Under the pieces are notes generated by a model. It was not told the origin of the DNA and ran no database searches. It saw only the letters and a list, made by a program, of their open reading frames with translations. Positions 42,517 through 51,148 of a stretch of DNA of 64,000 nt are shown here, piece by piece. A program made the translations under genes and the position numbers. Every line of letters begins with the position of its first letter. Position 1 is the first letter of the stretch. This DNA is from Parafrankia sp. EUN1f. GTDB lineage: Bacteria > Actinomycetota > Actinomycetes > Frankiales > Frankiaceae. The stretch lies in the NCBI RefSeq assembly GCF_000177675.1, contig NZ_ADGX01000002.1:57347-121346 (forward strand), in the 5' to 3' direction.

Positions 42517-43322
42517 GCGACGAACTGACGCCCGCGCTGGTTCTCGGCCAGATGTTCGCCTATGTCGGCGGACTGTCGTTTCTCGCGATCGGCGTGGTCC
42601 TCTCTGTTCGCCGGCGGCGCCTGCATCCACTGCTGCTGTTATGCATCTCGGCGATCTCCTTCTCGTGGATCGAGGCGCCGTACGACTGGGCGATGTACGC
42701 GCAGTTCGCGCCCGGCCTGCCGCGGATGCCGTCCTGGTGGCCGTTGAACCTGACGTGGGGCGGGCTGCCGGTGTCGGTGCCCCTGGGATATATCGAATAC
42801 TTCGTGCTGCCTGCACTTATGGGTGTCGCGCTCGAGCGGCGGCTCCGCGCGAGGTTCGGGTGGCGACGGCCGATCGGTCTGCTGACCGTCGGGCTCGTGG
42901 TCGGCTACGCCTGGGCGCTTGCCTTCAACGGTGTCTTCGGTGTCCGCGCGGGGGTTTTCTACTACGGCCGTGTCATCCCGGGCCTCGCGATGTTCGAGGG
43001 CACCAGGCACCAGTACCCGCTGTACGACGCCCTCGCGATGGGCGTGCAGATGATGGTCTTCACCTACCTCCTCGGGCGGACCGACGTGGACGGCCGCACG
43101 ATCATCGACACGTGGGCCGAGCGCAGAGCGAGGACGCGCGCGCGTGCGATCGCGTTGTCCGTCGTCTCCGTGGTCGTCCTCGGCAACCTGCTCTACGGGG
43201 CTGTGTTCGCGCCACACCTCGTCACCAAACTGAACGGCGATGTGACCGTGGGACCGACGGGAGAGCTGTTCCCCGGTGTGCCCAACCAACCCCTGCATGG
43301 CGGCGCGGGCGGCGGGCGATGA
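42513..43322 (+). CDS. AveC-like membrane protein, second copy
   Basis: A 269-residue polytopic protein of the same type as 31646-32818, but shorter. It has six or seven hydrophobic segments (MFAYVGGLSFLAIGVVLSV, LLLLCISAISFSWIEAPYDW, GLLTVGLVVGYAWALAFNGVF). The motif SWIEAPYDWAMYAQF corresponds to WLDPVMNWAPYAVYNP of the other copy, and VPLGYIEYFVLP to its SPTVEPFIVLS. It begins inside the stop of the 38-residue peptide. Function inferred only from family resemblance to avermectin AveC. Confidence 0.65.
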   Translation: MSDELTPALVLGQMFAYVGGLSFLAIGVVLSVRRRRLHPLLLLCISAISFSWIEAPYDWAMYAQFAPGLPRMPSWWPLNLTWGGLPVSVPLGYIEYFVLPALMGVALERRLRARFGWRRPIGLLTVGLVVGYAWALAFNGVFGVRAGVFYYGRVIPGLAMFEGTRHQYPLYDALAMGVQMMVFTYLLGRTDVDGRTIIDTWAERRARTRARAIALSVVSVVVLGNLLYGAVFAPHLVTKLNGDVTVGPTGELFPGVPNQPLHGGAGGGR

Positions 43323-43402
43323 CCTCAGACACTCCTCGACGTCCGGGTCGCCGAGCCGGGCCGAGGGCCCGGGTTGTGGGGCCGGGTTGAGGGGCCGGAG
43401 AG

Positions 43403-44278
43403 TCAGGCGGTCGGGTTCCAGCGGGTGATGACGTCAAGGGTGGGCGCCGTCGCGGTGCCGCGTGGCTCGGCGACGAGGCCGGCCGACTCGGCCACCTCGG
43501 CCACGTCGTCGATGGTCTTCACCACGCGGCCGGCGGCCTCGGCGAGCAGGAGCGCACGGGCCAGCAGGCCCTTGGTCTGCTTCGCCTGGTAGCTGAGCGG
43601 ACGGCGGGCCCAGCGCCCGTCGACGAGTTTCTCGGTCAGGGCACGCACCGGCAGCGCGCTGGCGCGGATCGGTCCGTTGAGGGACGGCACGTTCGCGTAG
43701 TCCGACGAGCGGAGATCCACGACGAGGTGCTCGCCGACGGCGCCGACGGCGCCGACAGCGCCAGCGGGCTCCGGGGCGCAGGTGAGCAGGTCGGGCAGGG
43801 CCGGCGCGAGCCGGGCGCGCCAGAAGGTCGCGAGCACGGTCGGTGCGGCGCGGCCGTCGAGGCCGGGGATCGCCGCCGCCATGCCGACCCGGTGGTCGGG
43901 CACCGGCTCGGTCGCGCCGAGGAGGCCGAACGCCCCGTTGGACACGAACAGCGTGTGACTGGCCACAACTCGCGCGGCGGGCGGCAGCGTCGCCGGAGCC
44001 AACGCCTGGAAGAGGACGCCCACGAAGCGGTCGAGCGTCGGCATCGTCGGTGCGTCCAGCATCGCGGTGTTGGCGGCCAGGTCGGCATGCGCGCGCGAGG
44101 CTGGCAGCCGCAGCGCGACGATCGCCGCCTGCGGGTCGGCCCGGCAGAACACTGCGATCGCCCGCGCTACCTCGGCGCGGGCTCCGGCGAGCGGGCCGTC
44201 GCCGAACCCGGCCGCCCGCAGCGACGGCCCGTCGCCACCCTCGGCCTTCGCCTCGCTCGGCGGCAGCAGGATCCGCAC
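43403..44278 (-). CDS. yaaA: YaaA-family peroxide-stress protein
   Basis: A 291-residue UPF0246/YaaA protein: MRILLPPSEAKAEGG at the N-terminus, FVSNGAFGLLGATEPVPDHR, VDLRSSDYANV and SYQAKQTKGLLARALL. In E. coli YaaA lowers intracellular iron and protects DNA under peroxide stress, and the fold binds DNA. A short GAVGAVGAVG repeat interrupts the middle. The GTG start lacks a strong ribosome site. It stands alone between two regulatory blocks. Confidence 0.85.
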   Translation of the reverse strand: MRILLPPSEAKAEGGDGPSLRAAGFGDGPLAGARAEVARAIAVFCRADPQAAIVALRLPASRAHADLAANTAMLDAPTMPTLDRFVGVLFQALAPATLPPAARVVASHTLFVSNGAFGLLGATEPVPDHRVGMAAAIPGLDGRAAPTVLATFWRARLAPALPDLLTCAPEPAGAVGAVGAVGEHLVVDLRSSDYANVPSLNGPIRASALPVRALTEKLVDGRWARRPLSYQAKQTKGLLARALLLAEAAGRVVKTIDDVAEVAESAGLVAEPRGTATAPTLDVITRWNPTA

Positions 44279-44351
44279 CTGTCCGACCTCATCTCACCAT
44301 CTCGGCATCTCGCGGTTCTGTGCTGCCAGGCTACGGCGGCCGAGGGGACGA

Positions 44352-44981
44352 TCAGTCCGGTGGGAGCGGCGGGAGCGGCGGGCGCTCGGGCGGCTGCCGG
44401 GTCGCGGTGATCGCGGTGATCGCGGTGGCTGTTTCGTCGGCCCACCTGTGGTCGAGCCGTCCGATGCCGAAGATCAGTCGGTACCACAGCGAACCGTAGA
44501 CGAAGTCGACCAGCGGCGTCGTGTGCTCGTCGGGGATCTCGCCGCGGGCGACGGCCCGGTCGAGCAGTGTCCCGAGCGCGGCACGCCTGGTGCGGAGGAA
44601 ACGGTCTCGGACGTCATCGGCGACCGCCTGGTCGGTGGCTGCCGCCGCGGCGACCGCGCGCAGGAGGAGGGCGGTGGTGCCGTCGAGCGCGTCGATCGTG
44701 GACCTCAGGAAGGCGCGCAGGTCGCCCGGCAGGCTGCCGCTGTCGGGGAGCGGGATGCTCACCTGCCCGTGTTCGACCATCGCGGCCAGAATCACCTCGA
44801 TCTTGGACGGCCACCAGCGGTAGAGCGTCTCCTTGCTGACGCCGGCCCGCCTCGCGATGGCCTCCATGGACAGACCAGCCGGCCCCGCCTCGGCTGCCAG
44901 CGCCAGGGTCGCGTCGAGCACCGCGGCGCGGGCTCGCTCGCTGCGTGGTCGTCCGGGCCGGCGGGCGGGCTGCTCGTTCAC
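44352..44981 (-). CDS. TetR-family repressor
   Basis: A 209-residue TetR regulator: a basic N-terminus (RRPGRPRSERARAAVLDA), HTH LSMEAIARRAGVSKETLYRWWPSK and a helical ligand domain. Pro-rich tail. It is divergent from an SDR gene, and the intergenic region holds two copies of a palindromic operator in inverted orientation (44995-45045). It should repress both itself and the SDR; this is inferred from the arrangement. Confidence 0.9.
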   Translation of the reverse strand: MNEQPARRPGRPRSERARAAVLDATLALAAEAGPAGLSMEAIARRAGVSKETLYRWWPSKIEVILAAMVEHGQVSIPLPDSGSLPGDLRAFLRSTIDALDGTTALLLRAVAAAAATDQAVADDVRDRFLRTRRAALGTLLDRAVARGEIPDEHTTPLVDFVYGSLWYRLIFGIGRLDHRWADETATAITAITATRQPPERPPLPPLPPD

Positions 44982-44994
44982 CTCCGCATCGTAA

Positions 44995-45045
44995 CCGAAC
45001 GACCCGTTCGGTATTGGTGATAGAGTTTGCGAACGGGTCGTTCGG
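44995..45045. promoter_or_regulatory. Double TetR operator between the divergent TetR and SDR genes
   Basis: CCGAACGACCCGTTCG and its exact complement CGAACGGGTCGTTCGG flank a 19-base spacer. Each arm itself contains the palindrome CGAAC-N5-GTTCG. TTGGTG and TAGAGT in or near the spacer could be promoter elements of the SDR. Confidence 0.8.
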
Positions 45046-45060
45046 AAATGGAGGTTCGCG

Positions 45061-45795
45061 ATGTCCGCGAGCAGCAGCAGGGCGCAGGATCGTCACATCG
45101 CCGTTCTCGGCGGCAGCGCCGGGATCGGGTTCGCCACGGCCCGGCTCCTGGCCGACCGGGGCGCGGCCGTCACCATCGGCGGCCGCAACCGCGGCCGGCT
45201 CGAGGCGGCCGTCAAGGAGTTGGGCGGATCGGCCCGGGGAATTCAGGTGGACGCCGAGGACGTCGACGCGCTGCGGCGCTTCTTCAGCGAGACGGGACCG
45301 ATCAGCGATCTGGTCGTCACCGTCACCCGGCGAGGCGGGGCCGGTCCCGCGGCCGAGCTCGCCGACACCGACCTGGCCGGAGCATTTCTCGGCAAGTCCG
45401 TCGCCCACCTGCGGGCCGTTGCTCTGGCGATGCCGACCCTCGCCGCGGACGGCTCGATCACGCTGGTGACCGCGGGGTCGGCCCAGGCCGCGCTGCCGGG
45501 GACCGCGGGGTTGGCCGCGGTCAACGGCGCCCTGGAAGCCGCCGTGCCGCCACTCGCCGTCGAGCTTGCTCCCCGGCGGGTGAACGCGGTGTCTCCGGGC
45601 GTCATCGAGACCGGCTGGTGGGACGAACTGCCAGCGGATGCTCGACGCGCCGCGCTGGACGAGTTCGCGGGCCGAGCACCGGTCCGGCGCAACGGCCGGC
45701 CCGACGAGGTCGCGGCGGCCATCGTCGCGGTCCTGGAGAACGGATTCATCACCGGCGTTGTCCTGCCCTGCGACGGCGGGCTACGGCTCGTCTGA
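45061..45795 (+). CDS. SDR-fold protein lacking the catalytic Tyr-Lys
   Basis: A 244-residue short-chain dehydrogenase fold: cofactor loop GGSAGIGFATARLL, GGRN, C-terminal SPGVIETGWWDELP and GVVLPCDGGLRLV. At the usual YxxxK position the sequence is GLAAVNGALEAAV, so Tyr and Lys are missing; SAQAAL replaces the Ser region. It may bind NAD(P)(H) without classic chemistry, or use different residues. The ATG follows GGAGG. Divergent from and probably repressed by the TetR at 44352-44981. Confidence 0.85.
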   Translation: MSASSSRAQDRHIAVLGGSAGIGFATARLLADRGAAVTIGGRNRGRLEAAVKELGGSARGIQVDAEDVDALRRFFSETGPISDLVVTVTRRGGAGPAAELADTDLAGAFLGKSVAHLRAVALAMPTLAADGSITLVTAGSAQAALPGTAGLAAVNGALEAAVPPLAVELAPRRVNAVSPGVIETGWWDELPADARRAALDEFAGRAPVRRNGRPDEVAAAIVAVLENGFITGVVLPCDGGLRLV

Positions 45796-45827
45796 TCCGG
45801 ACCGGTCAGCCCGGTGAAAGCCCGAGG

Positions 45828-46403
45828 TCAGGGCGTCTCCCCGCGTTCGAGCATCCCGACGAGCCTTGTGATCCGCTGCTGCCGGCTCGACGGGCTCGGC
45901 GCCGTCAGCACACGGTGCAGGACCGAGTAACGGTCGCGGCCGTTCAGGCCCGCGAACGCCGTCGAGGCGGTCGCCGAGGTGGCCAGCGCGGTCGCCAGAT
46001 CGTCCGGGACCTGGGCGCTCGCCGAACCCGCGTAGGCCCGTTCCCAGCGTCCGTCCGCCTTCGCACGCTCGATCTCGGCCTGCCCTCGGGGACGCATCCG
46101 ACCCTCCTCGACCAGGCCGGCGACGAGGCCGATGTTCCGCTCGGACCACAGCGAGGCCCGACGGCGGGGCGTGAACCGCTGCTGGAAGGTGGTGGCGTCC
46201 CGGCTTCTACGTTGACCATCGATCCAGCCGCTGCACAGTGCCTCCAGCAGCGCGTGGTCGTAGCCCAACGACGTCGGGGACGTGGTGCCCTTCTTCGCCA
46301 GCACCAGCCAAACCCCGGCGGAGACCTCCTCGTTCACGTCCAGCCAGGCTCGCCACGCCCGGGCATCGGCCACGACCAACATCTCCAGCTCCACATCCCT
46401 CAC
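45828..46403 (-). CDS. YdeI/OmpD-associated family protein
   Basis: A 191-residue protein with the features of the YdeI-like/OmpD-associated family: RAWLDVNEEVSAGVWLVLAKK, YDHALLEALCSGWIDGQ, RDATTFQQRFTPRR and the C-terminal VPDDLATALA and RDRYSVLHRV segments. Function in the family is poorly known (osmotic or peptide-resistance links have been reported). The start region (ATG or GTG near 46403) is only moderately supported. Convergent with the SDR gene. Confidence 0.8.
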   Translation of the reverse strand: MRDVELEMLVVADARAWRAWLDVNEEVSAGVWLVLAKKGTTSPTSLGYDHALLEALCSGWIDGQRRSRDATTFQQRFTPRRRASLWSERNIGLVAGLVEEGRMRPRGQAEIERAKADGRWERAYAGSASAQVPDDLATALATSATASTAFAGLNGRDRYSVLHRVLTAPSPSSRQQRITRLVGMLERGETP

Positions 46404-46852
46404 CGTATTCCGGAGATCACGGGCCCGACGCTGTCCGTACCCGCATCGCCGTCAACAGCAGCCCATCCACCGCGGTGCGGCACCTGCTATGCGTTCGATC
46501 GCGTCAACGCCAACGCAACGCCACTGGCTTCGATGTCATGCTCGACGGTGATGGATCGAAGCAGTGGTATGGCACCCGTCTGCGGCCGACGGGGCGGTAG
46601 GCGGTGGGAGACAGGCCGCCGATTCCGGCGATACCGTGGTTCTCTGGGCTCTCTCAACGTTTCGTGAGGAAAGGGGAGACCCCGACGGAGCCGAACGGTG
46701 GTGAGTTTGGCGTTCAACCTCGTTTCGAGCCCCCGTCTGGCCACGGCTTCACATCGACCGAGAAACGGCCTCCGGCCTGCGCAGACGCAGCCGGAGGTCC
46801 GATTCTTGTTCACGGTCCGCGGTGGAATTCTTCGCGTACCCGATCAGATCGG
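46404..46852. other. Intergenic, no gene recognised
   Basis: Short open frames on both strands lack ribosome sites and family motifs. The only structure is the hairpin at 46769-46797. Confidence 0.5.
46769..46797. terminator. Bulged hairpin downstream of the RibD-like gene
   Basis: CCTCCGGC(C)TGCG pairs with CGCAGCCGGAGG around CAGA, a 12-pair stem with one bulged C. It lies 56 bases past the stop of the leftward RibD-like gene and could end that transcript. Confidence 0.45.
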
Positions 46853-47434
46853 TCAACGGCGCACCCGATAGCGCAGGTGAAGCACCCGGTTGCCCTGAAT
46901 CATCACGTCAGGATCCTCCAACAGGTGTTGCGCGTGGACCGACCCGAAGTAGCGCTTGCCGGACCCGAACACGACGGGTACGACGTCCATGCGCACCTCG
47001 TCGACCAGACCCGCGGCAAGTACCTGGCCACCGACCTCGCCGGCGGCGACCTCGACGATGCGGTCACCCGCAAGCTCCTGCGCCTTGGCCACGGCTGCCT
47101 CGACGCCGTCGACGAAGTGAAACGGCGCCTCGGGGTCCCAGCCCTCGGGCTCCGGCCGGTGCGTCACGACGACCACGTGGTCGATCCCGCTCGGAGGCTT
47201 CCCGTCCCAGCCGTGCGTAATGTCGAAGACGTGGCGGCCGACGAGTGTCACCCCGATCTGGTCCCAGTACGGCCGGGTGTAGTCGTAGGACGTCCGCGAC
47301 ACCTTCACCTCGCCGCTCTCGTCCAACGGGACGTCACCGCTGGACAACCAGTCGAACAGCGGTCCGGGCTGGTCGTTCTCGTCCGCGACGAAGCCGTCCA
47401 CCGACACCGAGCTGTACATGACGACCTTGCCCAC
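46853..47434 (-). CDS. RibD C-terminal/dihydrofolate reductase-fold protein
   Basis: A 193-residue protein of the RibD C-terminal (DHFR-like) family: VVMYSSVSVDGFVADEN at the start, TLVGRHVFDITHGW, VVTHRPEPEGW and VDEVRMDVVPVVFGSGKRYF. Stand-alone members are NADPH-binding reductases of unknown substrate, frequent in actinomycetes. The GTG has AGAGGAG upstream. It stands alone. Confidence 0.88.
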   Translation of the reverse strand: MGKVVMYSSVSVDGFVADENDQPGPLFDWLSSGDVPLDESGEVKVSRTSYDYTRPYWDQIGVTLVGRHVFDITHGWDGKPPSGIDHVVVVTHRPEPEGWDPEAPFHFVDGVEAAVAKAQELAGDRIVEVAAGEVGGQVLAAGLVDEVRMDVVPVVFGSGKRYFGSVHAQHLLEDPDVMIQGNRVLHLRYRVRR

Positions 47435-47500
47435 GGGGCTCTCCTCTGCTTTGGGGTGCCGCCAAATTAGCGTGTCGTGAGCAGTCGCTCCTGTAAGAAA

Positions 47501-47914
47501 TCAATCGGCCGGCAGCGGCCAGCCGTCCAGCGCGTGGCCGGGATGTTCGCGCAGGAACCGCCGCCGGACTTCGACGTACCGGGTCGGCGTGAGCCCGGTG
47601 AACGCCCGGAACTCGTGGCCGAAGTGGGCCTGGTCGAAGTAGCCTGCGCCACCGGCGAGGTCGCACCAGTCGATCGGTCCGGCGGGGGTGATCGCGAACA
47701 CGGTGGCGGCGAAGCGGTAGGTGCGGGCCAGCCGCTTCGGCGTGACGCCGATGAGCTCCTTGAACCGCTGTGCCAGATGAGTGCTGCTGACACCGGCCGC
47801 CACGTTCAGGTCGCCGATCGCCACCGCCCCGCTGGTCGTCGCGATAACGCTGCTCGTATGGCGGACCAGCCCCAGACGCGATGAAACGTGTCGGGCCTCG
47901 TCTTGCCGCCCCAC
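47501..47914 (-). pseudogene. Truncated AraC-type regulator (DNA-binding part only)
   Basis: The last 100 residues are a full AraC DNA-binding domain: IGDLNVAAGVSSTHLAQRFK, ELIGVTPKRLARTYRF and GYFDQAHFGHEFRAFTGLTP. The usual 150-180-residue sensor domain is missing; upstream codons to the possible GTG (VGRQDEARHVSSRLG) are not family-like beyond LVRHTSS. It is probably an N-terminally deleted gene, although a free HTH protein cannot be excluded. Confidence 0.6.
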
Positions 47915-48083
47915 CCCGTCCCCACGTTGGCCGGCGTCGCGCCAGCCGGGGACGTCCCGTGCCGGAACGGAAGATCCTTCGCATCGACCCGCCAGACAGT
48001 ATTTGATCTTGTCGCGAAACAATCCCTTCGCGACGAGATCGAGAATGGTCCTACGGCGTCCGATCGCGGGTACGAGATCTGGT

Positions 48084-49175
48084 ATGACCTTCGGGCGAGT
48101 CCGTTCACGGGCAGCGGCGCTGCTCCCGCTCGCCGTCATCGCTGCGGTCTGTGTGATCGACGTGGTCGGCGGCCACGGGTTCGTCATCATCTCGCTCATC
48201 GTCATAGCTCCCCTGCTGGCCGCGAGCATCGTCGGTCCGCGGTTGACCGGTATCTACGCCATCGCGGCGTTTGCCGGGGCGGGTGCGGTATCGATCTGGG
48301 ACCAGCTCGTGGGACCGCCATCGGACGAGAGCCGGACCGCGATCGCGGTCCGGCTCGCCGGTATCGCCCTCGGCGGGGGGATAGCTGTGGCCGCGAGTGT
48401 GGTCCGCCAGACCCGGGAGCGCCGGCTGAGCGCGCTCATCCAGGTGGCCGAGGCTGCGCGGCAAGCCATCCTGAGCCCGGTCCCGGCGGTCCTCGACGGC
48501 CTGCGGTTCACTGCGATGTATCGCAGCGCGGCGGCGGAAGCCGCTGTCGGCGGAGACCTGTACGAGGTGCTGGACAGCCGGTGGGGGGTGCGGCTGCTCG
48601 TCGGGGACGTCCGGGGCAAAGGCCTCGACGCGGTCCGGCTCGCCAACCGGGTCCTGGGCTGTTTCCGGGCCCTGGCGGGGCGGCTTGAGGACCCCGCGGA
48701 GCTGGTCGCGGCACTCGACAGCGAGGTCGCCAAGCTTGACCGTGGGCACGGCGAGGACTTCGTCACCGCGGTCGTCGCCCAGGTCGACCATGCCGGGCGG
48801 ATGCTCCTGCTCAACGCCGGCCATCCCGACCCACTGCTGGTCCGCGCGGCAAGGGTGACGGCACTCGGCGTCCCGGACCGGCAGCCACCACTCGGGCTCG
48901 GATCCGTACCGGAGGCGGTCCACGTCCTCCTAGCCCGGTCCGACCAGGTGCTTTTCTACACCGACGGTCTGGTCGAGGCACGCAACCACCGCACACGGGA
49001 GTTCTTCCCGGTCATCTCAGCCGTGCAGGACGCGTTCACCGACGCGCAGCTGCCCGACGGGACCGCGCGTCTGGTCAACGCACTCATCGAGTGGACGGGC
49101 GGTTCCCTCGGCGACGACATAGCGCTCGTCGCCATGGAACGCCTGGATTCGAGGCGCGGGGCGAGCAGCAGGTGA
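48084..49175 (+). CDS. SpoIIE/PP2C-type serine phosphatase with membrane domain
   Basis: A 363-residue protein: three or four N-terminal transmembrane helices (AAALLPLAVIAAVCVIDVVG, FVIISLIVIAPLLAASI, LAGIALGGGIAVAASVV), a short helical linker, then a PP2C/SpoIIE domain with AAVGGDLYEV, VGDVRGKGLDAV, LNAGHPDPLLV and FYTDGLVEARN. The metal-binding Asp residues are present. Such phosphatases act on anti-sigma-factor antagonists. No cognate gene is adjacent. The gene is divergent from the truncated AraC. Confidence 0.88.
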   Translation: MTFGRVRSRAAALLPLAVIAAVCVIDVVGGHGFVIISLIVIAPLLAASIVGPRLTGIYAIAAFAGAGAVSIWDQLVGPPSDESRTAIAVRLAGIALGGGIAVAASVVRQTRERRLSALIQVAEAARQAILSPVPAVLDGLRFTAMYRSAAAEAAVGGDLYEVLDSRWGVRLLVGDVRGKGLDAVRLANRVLGCFRALAGRLEDPAELVAALDSEVAKLDRGHGEDFVTAVVAQVDHAGRMLLLNAGHPDPLLVRAARVTALGVPDRQPPLGLGSVPEAVHVLLARSDQVLFYTDGLVEARNHRTREFFPVISAVQDAFTDAQLPDGTARLVNALIEWTGGSLGDDIALVAMERLDSRRGASSR

Positions 49176-49506
49176 TTCGTTTCTCCTGAGCTTTGGGATA
49201 CCGTTGGCCCCTGAAACGCTGGAACAGATCGACACAAGTCACGTGACACGCGCATAGCTTGGATGTTATCCTGGTGATCGCTCCGGCTCCTCCTCGGTTC
49301 TGGCCACGGCATTCCCCGAGGACCCTCTGACAAGGGCCGAGAAGTGTTTGCAACGCCTACATCCCCGGCGGGCCTCCGGCGCCGATGTCATCGTGTTCTA
49401 TTCGGCAATCAAGACGAGCCCCGTCCGATCTACCTTCATGCCGCTCGAATACGCGCCCGTGGTCTGATCCGTCAATGTCCTTTCAGTCCAGAAAGGTGGA
49501 CAATTA
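49176..49506 (+). other. Intergenic, no gene recognised
   Basis: Contains the ribosome site of the DinB-like gene (AAAGGTGG) at its right edge. No repeat or family match seen. Confidence 0.5.
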
Positions 49507-49995
49507 ATGTTCATTTGGCCCCGAATGACCACTGGACCCGAACGTCTCATGTTGGAGAGCATGCTCGACCGCAACCGGCAAGCGCTCATCGACACCGCGC
49601 GAGGGCTATCCGAGACCGACGCGCGGCGGCGCCTGGTCGTCTCACTCACCACACCGATCGGGCTGATCAAACACGCCGCCACCGCCGAGCGCATCTGGTT
49701 CCAACGCACCCTGCTCGGCCTGGACGAGTCCGCATGCGACGGCTACGCCACCGGTGACGACGGCAGTTTCGTTGTCGCCGACGGCGAAACGCTGGCCGAC
49801 GTGATCGCTGAATTCGAGCGCGCCAGCGAGCGCTCCCGCGTGATCGCCGCCGACTTCGAGCTCGACGACATCAAGGCGCACCCCCGCGCCGGCGATGTCA
49901 GCCTACGGTTTGTCTACCTGCTCCTGATCGAGGATTTCGCCCGTCACGCCGGCCATGGTGACATTCTCCGAGAACAAATCACCGACGCACGATAG
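49507..49995 (+). CDS. DinB-like (DUF664) protein
   Basis: A 162-residue four-helix DinB-like protein: LDRNRQALIDTARGLSETDA, TTPIGLIKHAATAERIWFQR and LLLIEDFARHAGHGDILREQ. The three metal-binding His positions of the family are seen (IKHAA; ARHAGH). Members include mycothiol- or bacillithiol-dependent transferases. The ATG has AAAGGTGG at 8-base spacing; a second in-frame ATG lies 18 bases in. Confidence 0.88.
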   Translation: MFIWPRMTTGPERLMLESMLDRNRQALIDTARGLSETDARRRLVVSLTTPIGLIKHAATAERIWFQRTLLGLDESACDGYATGDDGSFVVADGETLADVIAEFERASERSRVIAADFELDDIKAHPRAGDVSLRFVYLLLIEDFARHAGHGDILREQITDAR

Positions 49996-50023
49996 GCGTT
50001 GGCAGGGTTGCGCAAGATCTGGT

Positions 50024-50266
50024 TCAACCCAAGCGTCGGTCTCGGGGCAGCATGATCATCAGTCTGTCCAGTGCGATGACCGCGTGGGAGTAACGCGGCC
50101 ACCAGCCACCATCCGGAGGCGGAGGCGCTCGCGTCGGCCCGTCGTCGGTGCGGGCGGGCACACAGATCAGGCCTGCGATCGTGGGGAGCGGAGCGATCAG
50201 GAACAGGCTCTCGCTCGGCGTCAGGGCCAGCTGGCCCGCGGCCGCTGGTACGAACAGCGCCGTCAC
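50024..50266 (-). CDS. Possible small two-helix membrane protein
   Basis: An 80-residue frame from GTG (VTALFVPAAAGQLALTPSES, then LFLIAPLPTIAGLICVPART) with a hydrophobic first half. No ribosome site and no family recognised. It could be a fragment of a larger gene. The region 49996-50620 otherwise shows nothing convincing. Confidence 0.25.
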   Translation of the reverse strand: MTALFVPAAAGQLALTPSESLFLIAPLPTIAGLICVPARTDDGPTRAPPPPDGGWWPRYSHAVIALDRLMIMLPRDRRLG

Positions 50267-50622
50267 CAGCGCCAGCAGGATATGGAAGGTCCGATCCGTG
50301 ACGGCCGAACCCGCACACCGTGCACGCTGTCCGCCGAGGGCGTCCTGTCCGCTCGGGTCTCGATGCCGCCATCTGTCAAGGGCCGGCCTCCTTCCGCCCT
50401 GTGGGCCCGCGATGACCGCTCCGCAGACGGCGCGCCTGTCCGACGATCACGCTGCGCGACCGTGCGTACCGAGGTCCGTGATCCTCTCAGGTGGCCAGGG
50501 CCGGGTGACTATGTGGCTCTGCGTGGCTTGGTCCCGATCGCGGCGCTGGCGAGGGGCCGTCAGCGCAGGTCGGTTATCGACGACATCGCTGCCGGGCGGA
50601 GGATGGTCGGGTTGCGAGCGGT

Positions 50623-50987
50623 GTGGATGTCGGAGGTCGGTTCGGCGACCTTGATGTCGGCAACATCGTCCTGGGCGGTGCCGGCCGCCCTGGTATCTCG
50701 ACGTCGGCTACCACATCGCCTCCGCGCTCACCGTCGCCGATCGACGCCGCCACGAGGGCGACCTGGTGCGGCATAACCTGGACGTGCTGGCCGCCGGCCT
50801 GCGGACGGCAGGGGTCTTGCCACCATCGCGGGACGAGGTCCGGCTGGGGGTGCGCCGCAATGTGCCGCACCGCTGTTGTCTGTGGAGCATCACCGCCATG
50901 GTCGACCCGGCGGTGACCAGTGTGCTGCTGGAGCGGCTCGGCATTGCGGTTGCCGACCACGACTCCCTGGCTTCGGTAGGGAGCTGA
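50623..50987 (+). pseudogene. Relic of an aminoglycoside-phosphotransferase-like kinase
   Basis: One frame gives FGDLDVGNIVLGGAGRP, matching the catalytic HGDxxxxN loop of APH-type kinases (Asp and Asn kept). After GRP the sense moves to another frame: WYLDVGYHIASALTVADRRR, then LVRHNLDVLAAGLRTAGV to the stop. The two join into a plausible kinase C-terminus only with a frameshift near 50690. No N-lobe is found upstream. Confidence 0.5.
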
Positions 50988-51148
50988 CCGGGCTCCGGCC
51001 GGAAGATTTCCCGCTCGGTCCGGACCGGCGGTAAGGATTGTCAGTCATATCCGCTGCCCATCGCACGACTGATGGCGATCAGGTTCTGAGCCTTGGAATC
51101 CAGCTGTTCAGTATTCGTGACAAGGTCGGACGGCCGGGGGTCTCCTGA

